From Hoyosella sp. YIM 151337 (lineage in GTDB: Bacteria > Actinomycetota > Actinomycetes > Mycobacteriales > Mycobacteriaceae), in contig NZ_JAPEIQ010000026.1 in assembly GCF_026041215.1 (NCBI RefSeq), forward strand, positions 186,001 through 250,000: a stretch of DNA of 64,000 bases, given 5' to 3'. Under the pieces are notes generated by a model, which was not told where the DNA came from, searched no databases, and was given only the letters and a program-made list of their open reading frames with translations. A program made the translations under genes and the position numbers. Below, piece by piece: positions 59,946 through 64,000 of the stretch. The stretch's first letter is position 1. Each line of letters opens with the position of its first letter.

Positions 59946-60674
59946 TCAACCGAGAGTGAAATCCGCGAAATCGAACTCAGGGCTCACGACGCACGTCACC
60001 AGCACATCTCCGATCGCGCGAGCAGACTGCCGCGCACCAGCGGGGACCACCGCGTGCATCGGTCCGCCAACTGCGATCGGGCGCAGCCGTTCTGTGTGGT
60101 CATCGATCCGTAAATCCAGGTCGCCGGGGCCGTGGACGATCCACATTTCGTCGGATGTCACAGCGTGCGGCTGGGACACCTGCGTCTCGGCGAGGAAGTA
60201 CAGGATCGCGCTGGCGGTAGCACGGTCGCCGCGTTCGGACCTGACGCGGTGCGAACTCGTCCAGATGCGCCGGAACCAGCCGCCCTCTGGATGCGGCAGC
60301 AGGTCCTGCGCCTCAGCGATGGCTGGCCGTTCCTCGAAGGCGAGGAAACGCCCCCCGAGCTCGCGCCGCGCGTACAGCACTTCCCGGACGGCACTCACCT
60401 CGATCGGGCCGTAGACGTGGGGGAACACGAGATCCGGCCCGAGCCCAGGCGCAACGCCGACGGGCGCCTCGTACCGGATTTCCGCTGTGATCGCATCCGG
60501 GTCGAGCACGAGCACGACAAAGGCACCGGGGTCGTCACGGTAGAAATGGTTCGCAACTTTCACGAGCGTTTCGGTGTCGTCCGTGCAGTGCACGAATCCC
60601 TCCTGCTCGAGCGACGGCGGGGCGATCCAGCGCTCAGCGGCACGCCAGTGCGCGAGGGGCAGCAAATGCAGCAT
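59946..60674 (-). CDS. DUF952-cupin (DUF985) fusion protein
   Basis: A 242-residue two-domain protein. Residues 1-105 match DUF952 (FVHCTDDTETLVKVANHFYR ... PHVYGPIEVSAV), and residues 112-242 match the DUF985/cupin_5 family (LLPHPEGGWFRRIWTSSHRV, ATASAILYFL, VSPEFDFADFTL). The two families are usually encoded by separate genes, so the fusion suggests a functional link. Neither has a known reaction. No frameshift is seen at the junction. It is located upstream of the alpha/beta hydrolase and downstream of a DedA-like gene, all on the same strand. Confidence 0.85.
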   Translation of the reverse strand: MLHLLPLAHWRAAERWIAPPSLEQEGFVHCTDDTETLVKVANHFYRDDPGAFVVLVLDPDAITAEIRYEAPVGVAPGLGPDLVFPHVYGPIEVSAVREVLYARRELGGRFLAFEERPAIAEAQDLLPHPEGGWFRRIWTSSHRVRSERGDRATASAILYFLAETQVSQPHAVTSDEMWIVHGPGDLDLRIDDHTERLRPIAVGGPMHAVVPAGARQSARAIGDVLVTCVVSPEFDFADFTLG

Positions 60675-60686
60675 ATGGGGAGGTCC

Positions 60687-61169
60687 TTAATGCTCGGCCA
60701 CGTTCGCTGCACTCCGGCGGCGGCGCAGGATCAGCAGAGTGACGATCGCGGCGATCACGAGTAAGGCGGCAACCGCCAGAAACGGTGATTCAACGAATAT
60801 CGAGAGCCACGCGGTCATCACCGCCAGGCCGCCGAAGGTGTAGATCGCTGCCCACATCAGACAGCCCAGGAACATGGCTACCAGATAGCGGAAGAAGTGC
60901 ATGCGCATCGCCCCTGCCGCCAGGTTGATCGCGGTCTGCACTCCAATGGTCAGGAATGACACCGTCACCGCGGGCGGACCGTATCGGTTGATCGCCGCCT
61001 CGGCCCGATCCAGTTTGCTGCCCAGCCGTGCACCGAACCGGGAACGATGAACGCCAGCACCCAATGCCCGCCCCACCCAGTAGGTGGCCTGGGCACGCAG
61101 AAAAACAATCCCGAGGAGCGAGAAGTACACGACCACGACCGATCGGCCCTCGAGGAACGTGTACTCCAT
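60687..61169 (-). CDS. DedA-like (VTT domain) membrane protein
   Basis: A 160-residue membrane protein with about four hydrophobic segments and the DedA/VTT pattern: VGRALGAGVHRSRFG, YGPPAVTVSFLTIGVQTAIN and LAAGAMRMHFFRYLVAMFLG. The family is implicated in lipid or undecaprenyl-phosphate flipping. This version is shorter than classical DedA (about 200-220 residues). The start VEYTFLEGR... is preceded by a weak ribosome binding site, and no upstream continuation is seen. It may be co-transcribed with the DUF952-cupin gene 12 bases downstream. Confidence 0.8.
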   Translation of the reverse strand: MEYTFLEGRSVVVVYFSLLGIVFLRAQATYWVGRALGAGVHRSRFGARLGSKLDRAEAAINRYGPPAVTVSFLTIGVQTAINLAAGAMRMHFFRYLVAMFLGCLMWAAIYTFGGLAVMTAWLSIFVESPFLAVAALLVIAAIVTLLILRRRRSAANVAEH

Positions 61170-61244
61170 GCGCGCCCCTTAACCCGCTCCTGCCCCATGA
61201 CCGCGCGGACGCTGCCCCTCTCGAGCAGCGTCCACATCACGACG

Positions 61245-62804
61245 CTACAGGAGCGGAGTCCGGATGGGCGGCTCCGGCGCTTCAGTAACGCCCACCGTCC
61301 CCGTGCGCAGATACTCGATCACCGCGGCGTCGACCGTCGAGTTACCTTTGCCGAACGCGCCATGGTCCCCGCCACCCACGGTGATGAGGTGGGCACCCAT
61401 CCGGTCGCGCAGGCGCAGACCACCGTCGTACGGTGTTTGCGGATCCTCCCGGGACTGCACCAGCAGCGGCTGAACCTCAAGGCCAGCGTTCTGAACGTTC
61501 ACTGGCGTGGTGACGGGTGGCGCGCCCGCACACGCGGCACCAGAGCTGAACGTGTATCCGATGAGTTCAAAGATGTCACCGCTGATGAAATTGTGCACGA
61601 GGAACGCCGGGTAATCCCACGGCCGCGGCGCCACCTGATTCTCGTTGCACATGATCACATTCTGCATGGCCTGGAACTGCAGGAGTTCGTTCATCAGATC
61701 GTCGGAGAGTTCGAAACCGCCGGGATCGACGCCACCGTTGCGGATGGACTGGGCAACGAACGGCCACATGTCCCGCTGCGGCGCCGCGTCGCGTGTGAGC
61801 CCGTAGACCGTCGACATCAGCTGGGAGGGTGTGAGAATGTTCGAGAGCCAGCCTTCGAACTGTGCCCGTGCGCCCTCGGTCAGATTGATGCCCGCGATGT
61901 ATTGCTCGGCAAAATCCCGAAGAGCGGGTGGCACATCCCCGACCTGCGCCGGCGGCGGGGCGAGCGTCGGAGACGCGCCTGCTTCAGCTGCCACCACACC
62001 CGCCCAGCGCTGATACACCTGCAGCGGGGTATCGCCAAGGTCGTATACGTCGTCGTTGTCCGCGATCCATTGCATCATCGCGTACACACGCTGCTTGTAT
62101 CCATCGTTCTGTTGCCACAGGACTTCGTTCCATGCCCAGTCAGGATCCATCGCGGAATCAAGGACGAGGCGGTCGACGTGCTGCGGAAATAGCGTGGCGT
62201 ACGTCGAGCCGAGGAACGTGCCATAGGAAAGGCCGTAGATGCTGATTCTGTCTTCGCCGAGCTGTCGGCGTACTTCCTCCCAGTCACGAGCTGTGGTTTC
62301 AGTCGTGATCGTTGCCGTGTAGCCGGGATTCGCAGCGTCACACATCGCACGAGTCGCGCCACCATAGTTGACCGTGGCCGTTACGATGTCGAGCGGCGGC
62401 ACGCACTCCACTGGCGTGCCGAAAGGCAAACCGCGCGGCTGGACGCCGATGAGATCCCATTCGTTGCGCAACTCCTGCGGGAACGTGAAGAGCTCGTTGT
62501 CTTCGAACATCGGCAGTGCGCTCCCGCCGGGACCGCCCGGATTACCGAAGAGAACACCGCGCTTGTTACCGTGCGCCGGTAGCTTGCTAACCGTGAGAGT
62601 GATTGTCGGCCCATCCGGATTCGCGTAGTCACGGGGCACGTCGACCTCCGCGCACTGCGCCGCTTGGACATAGCTTCCCTCTGGGCACGGCCCCCAGCGA
62701 AGGGTCTCTGGCTGCGCGAGAGCCTGTGCAGGTAAAGCCACCACCCCACTAGCGATCACAACCGAACTTACTACCGCAGCGCTCCCCCTGCGAACTACGC
62801 GCAC
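61245..62804 (-). CDS. Secreted alpha/beta hydrolase, TAP/SlpE-type proteinase family
   Basis: A 519-residue exported hydrolase with a signal peptide ending around AQALAQ (residues 25-31). Nucleophile is in YGLSYGTFLG (Ser about 196), the oxyanion loop is NPGGPGGSA, the acid is in SREDPQTPYDGG and the catalytic His in GGGDHGAFG, with the TAP-like C-terminal domain. Such enzymes are tripeptidyl aminopeptidases or lipases/esterases, and in mycobacteria some (CaeA-type) act on cell-envelope lipids. Cys pairs (CPEG, CAEV, CVPP, CDAA, CNEN, CAGA) suggest disulfides. It has its own upstream region. Confidence 0.9.
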   Translation of the reverse strand: MRVVRRGSAAVVSSVVIASGVVALPAQALAQPETLRWGPCPEGSYVQAAQCAEVDVPRDYANPDGPTITLTVSKLPAHGNKRGVLFGNPGGPGGSALPMFEDNELFTFPQELRNEWDLIGVQPRGLPFGTPVECVPPLDIVTATVNYGGATRAMCDAANPGYTATITTETTARDWEEVRRQLGEDRISIYGLSYGTFLGSTYATLFPQHVDRLVLDSAMDPDWAWNEVLWQQNDGYKQRVYAMMQWIADNDDVYDLGDTPLQVYQRWAGVVAAEAGASPTLAPPPAQVGDVPPALRDFAEQYIAGINLTEGARAQFEGWLSNILTPSQLMSTVYGLTRDAAPQRDMWPFVAQSIRNGGVDPGGFELSDDLMNELLQFQAMQNVIMCNENQVAPRPWDYPAFLVHNFISGDIFELIGYTFSSGAACAGAPPVTTPVNVQNAGLEVQPLLVQSREDPQTPYDGGLRLRDRMGAHLITVGGGDHGAFGKGNSTVDAAVIEYLRTGTVGVTEAPEPPIRTPLL

Positions 62805-63165
62805 GCTTCACCCTTCCATGATCACCGACTGTTGCTAAAGGGACTCTAATGGGCTCAGGTCACCCGCGCAGGACCAAGATCCTTACTGCGCAGAACATCC
62901 CAATTCGCACGTTGCAGATTCCTGTGGGAGGCGAGCGAAGCCGATGGAACCGATGAGCCACGCGCCGCGTCATCTATGGGTGGATGCAGAAACAAGCATC
63001 TACGGGGAAGCGGATGCGCTGCGGTGTGTGGAAGGAGAGGGCCACTGCCGCAGCACATTCGTCCGGTTCAGCAATACCCGTGATAACGACCGAACTGTGC
63101 TTGCATCCCGCATACACTCAAAAATCTGATGCATGGATCGTCCCAGCTCGGGGAAAGGACCCCAC
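62805..63165. other. Non-coding region between the divergent TAP hydrolase and WS/DGAT genes
   Basis: A 361-base gap carrying both divergent promoters. One 61-codon frame at 62944-63129 has a GGGAGG upstream but poor spacing and no recognisable product. I do not call it. No palindrome, RNA gene or repeat stands out. Confidence 0.5.
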
Positions 63166-64000
63166 ATGCGGCTCATGGCTCCGAACGATTTCGTCTTCCT
63201 GGGTCTCGAAACCCGCGAGCATCCCATGCATGTTGGTGGCCTCGAACTGTTTACGCCACCGGAGGGAGCCGGGGAAGACTTCGCCCGCAACCTCTACAAC
63301 GAGCTAATATCTGCTCCGGAGGTATCCTCCACATTTCGCCGCCGCCCCGGCACTCCACTCAATACGCTGCGGAATCTCACGTGGCGCGAGGATGCGGAGA
63401 TAGACCTCGAATACCACGTGCGGCTATCCGCCCTGCCGCGGCCGGGCCGCATCCGTGAACTCCTCGAAACCGTGTCGCTGTGGCACTCGTCGCTGCTCGA
63501 CCGGCATCGACCGCTGTGGGAAATGCACGTTGTCGAGGGGTTATCCGACGGCCGCCTCGCTGTGTACACCAAGATCCACCACGCACTCGTCGATGGTGTC
63601 ACCGCACTGCGTCTCCTGCAGAAAAGCCTCACCGACGATGCCTCGGAAACCAGCCTGCCGGCACCGTTCGCACCGCGTCAGCCGAGAACCGCACGGGGCT
63701 CGCGGGGATTCAATCCGCTCGGCCTCGCCAAAACCGGACTAAGCCTCACTGGCGACGTCGCAGGCTCGGTGCCAGCGGCGTATCGGATAGGGCGGCAGAT
63801 CATGCGCGAGCGTGACATCCCGCTTCCGCTGCGGGCGCCGAAATCGATGTTCAACGTCCCGATCGGTGGGGCCCGGCGGTTCGCGGCACAATCATGGTCC
63901 CTGGATCGGCTGCGCCGCGTCGCGAAAGCAGCCGGCTCCACACTCAACGACGTCGTGCTGTGCATGTGTGGCGGGGCGTTGCGTGAATACCTCCTCACAC
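63166..64000 (+). CDS. Wax ester/triacylglycerol synthase (WS/DGAT), 3' partial
   Basis: An open frame of 278 codons running off the window end. The start MRLMAPNDFVFLGLETREHP has AAAGGA eight bases upstream. The acyltransferase active site HHALVDG is at residues 138-144 (HHxxxDG), preceded by RPLWEMHVVEGLSDGR. NDVVLCMCGGALREYL near the end is the second family block. WS/DGAT enzymes make triacylglycerol or wax esters from acyl-CoA, stored as lipid bodies in Mycobacteriales. Divergent from the TAP hydrolase. The C-terminal third is outside the window. Confidence 0.92.
   Translation, partial: MRLMAPNDFVFLGLETREHPMHVGGLELFTPPEGAGEDFARNLYNELISAPEVSSTFRRRPGTPLNTLRNLTWREDAEIDLEYHVRLSALPRPGRIRELLETVSLWHSSLLDRHRPLWEMHVVEGLSDGRLAVYTKIHHALVDGVTALRLLQKSLTDDASETSLPAPFAPRQPRTARGSRGFNPLGLAKTGLSLTGDVAGSVPAAYRIGRQIMRERDIPLPLRAPKSMFNVPIGGARRFAAQSWSLDRLRRVAKAAGSTLNDVVLCMCGGALREYLLT

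Noticed and set aside
62944-63129. Short 61-codon frame with a GGAGG upstream
   Set aside because: The ribosome binding site spacing is too long, there is no recognisable product, and the region must hold two divergent promoters.
1-64000. CRISPR arrays, tRNA or rRNA genes, insertion sequences, prophage or attachment sites
   Set aside because: No regularly spaced repeats, no recognisable RNA gene and no transposase or integrase frame was found while reading both strands.

Overview
The window is a dense, high-GC chromosomal stretch typical of an actinomycete of the order Mycobacteriales (Hoyosella/Rhodococcus/Gordonia/Mycobacterium relatives). The evidence is gene content: a DUF222-HNH gene, a CYP136-like cytochrome P450, an adjacent LigC and LigD-polymerase-like pair, an LmeA-type DUF2993 protein, two MT0933-type small proteins, a wax ester/triacylglycerol synthase and many TetR regulators. 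The genus cannot be fixed from the sequence alone. I found no tRNA, rRNA, CRISPR array, insertion sequence or prophage.

Layout. 1-7.7 kb: the 3' part of a large DUF4011 helicase, then a VOC protein, a Nudix hydrolase, an LmeA-like protein and a DUF2252 protein. 7.7-15.4 kb: a tightly overlapping five-gene minus-strand operon (polyol-type MFS transporter fused to a HAD phosphatase, two FGGY sugar kinases, a histidine phosphatase and a 2-hydroxyacid dehydrogenase). It is divergent from a DeoR regulator, and the intergenic region carries a palindrome. This looks like an uncharacterised polyol or sugar catabolic system and is the most novel unit here. 15.4-22.8 kb: thioesterase/TetR pair, coiled-coil membrane protein, ECF42-type sigma factor with its DGPF partner, small enzymes, a repeat-bearing lipoprotein and an Ala-rich protein of unknown function. 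22.8-26.2 kb: two divergent KAS III (FabH-like) paralogues separated by a decayed AraC-type regulator. 26.2-34.7 kb: DUF2306 and PrsW membrane proteins, phospholipase D, a thioredoxin-reductase-like flavoprotein divergent from an XRE-cupin regulator with two matching operator palindromes, a decayed TetR/monoamine-oxidase locus, and a DUF222-HNH gene.

34.7-43 kb: Prim-PolC-like/LigC repair pair, YqeY-like protein, two paralogous MT0933-type proteins bracketing a secreted LVIVD-repeat protein, a DUF305 protein and a CYP136-like P450, then an HtrA-like protease without an export signal. 43-46.9 kb: ACT-domain protein, ACT-malic enzyme, type-5 uracil-DNA glycosylase and valine/leucine-type dehydrogenase. 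The last and the ACT-malic enzyme each have a CRP/GlxR-type TGTGA-N6-TCAC site upstream. 46.9-50.8 kb: a ferric-iron-type ABC importer (ATPase, fused permease, lipoprotein). 50.8-54.7 kb: O-methyltransferase, MFS transporter and a second malic enzyme. 54.7-59.2 kb: beta-ketoadipate lower pathway operon pcaIJFD with a divergent IclR regulator. 59.2-64 kb: alpha/beta hydrolase, DUF952-cupin fusion, DedA-like protein, secreted TAP-type hydrolase and the 5' part of a WS/DGAT gene that runs off the window.

Themes: carbon catabolism feeding acetyl-CoA, succinyl-CoA, malate and pyruvate (polyol operon, pca operon, two malic enzymes, amino-acid dehydrogenase), lipid metabolism (two KAS III, thioesterase, WS/DGAT), DNA repair (LigC/Prim-PolC, UdgB, helicase) and many local regulators next to their targets.
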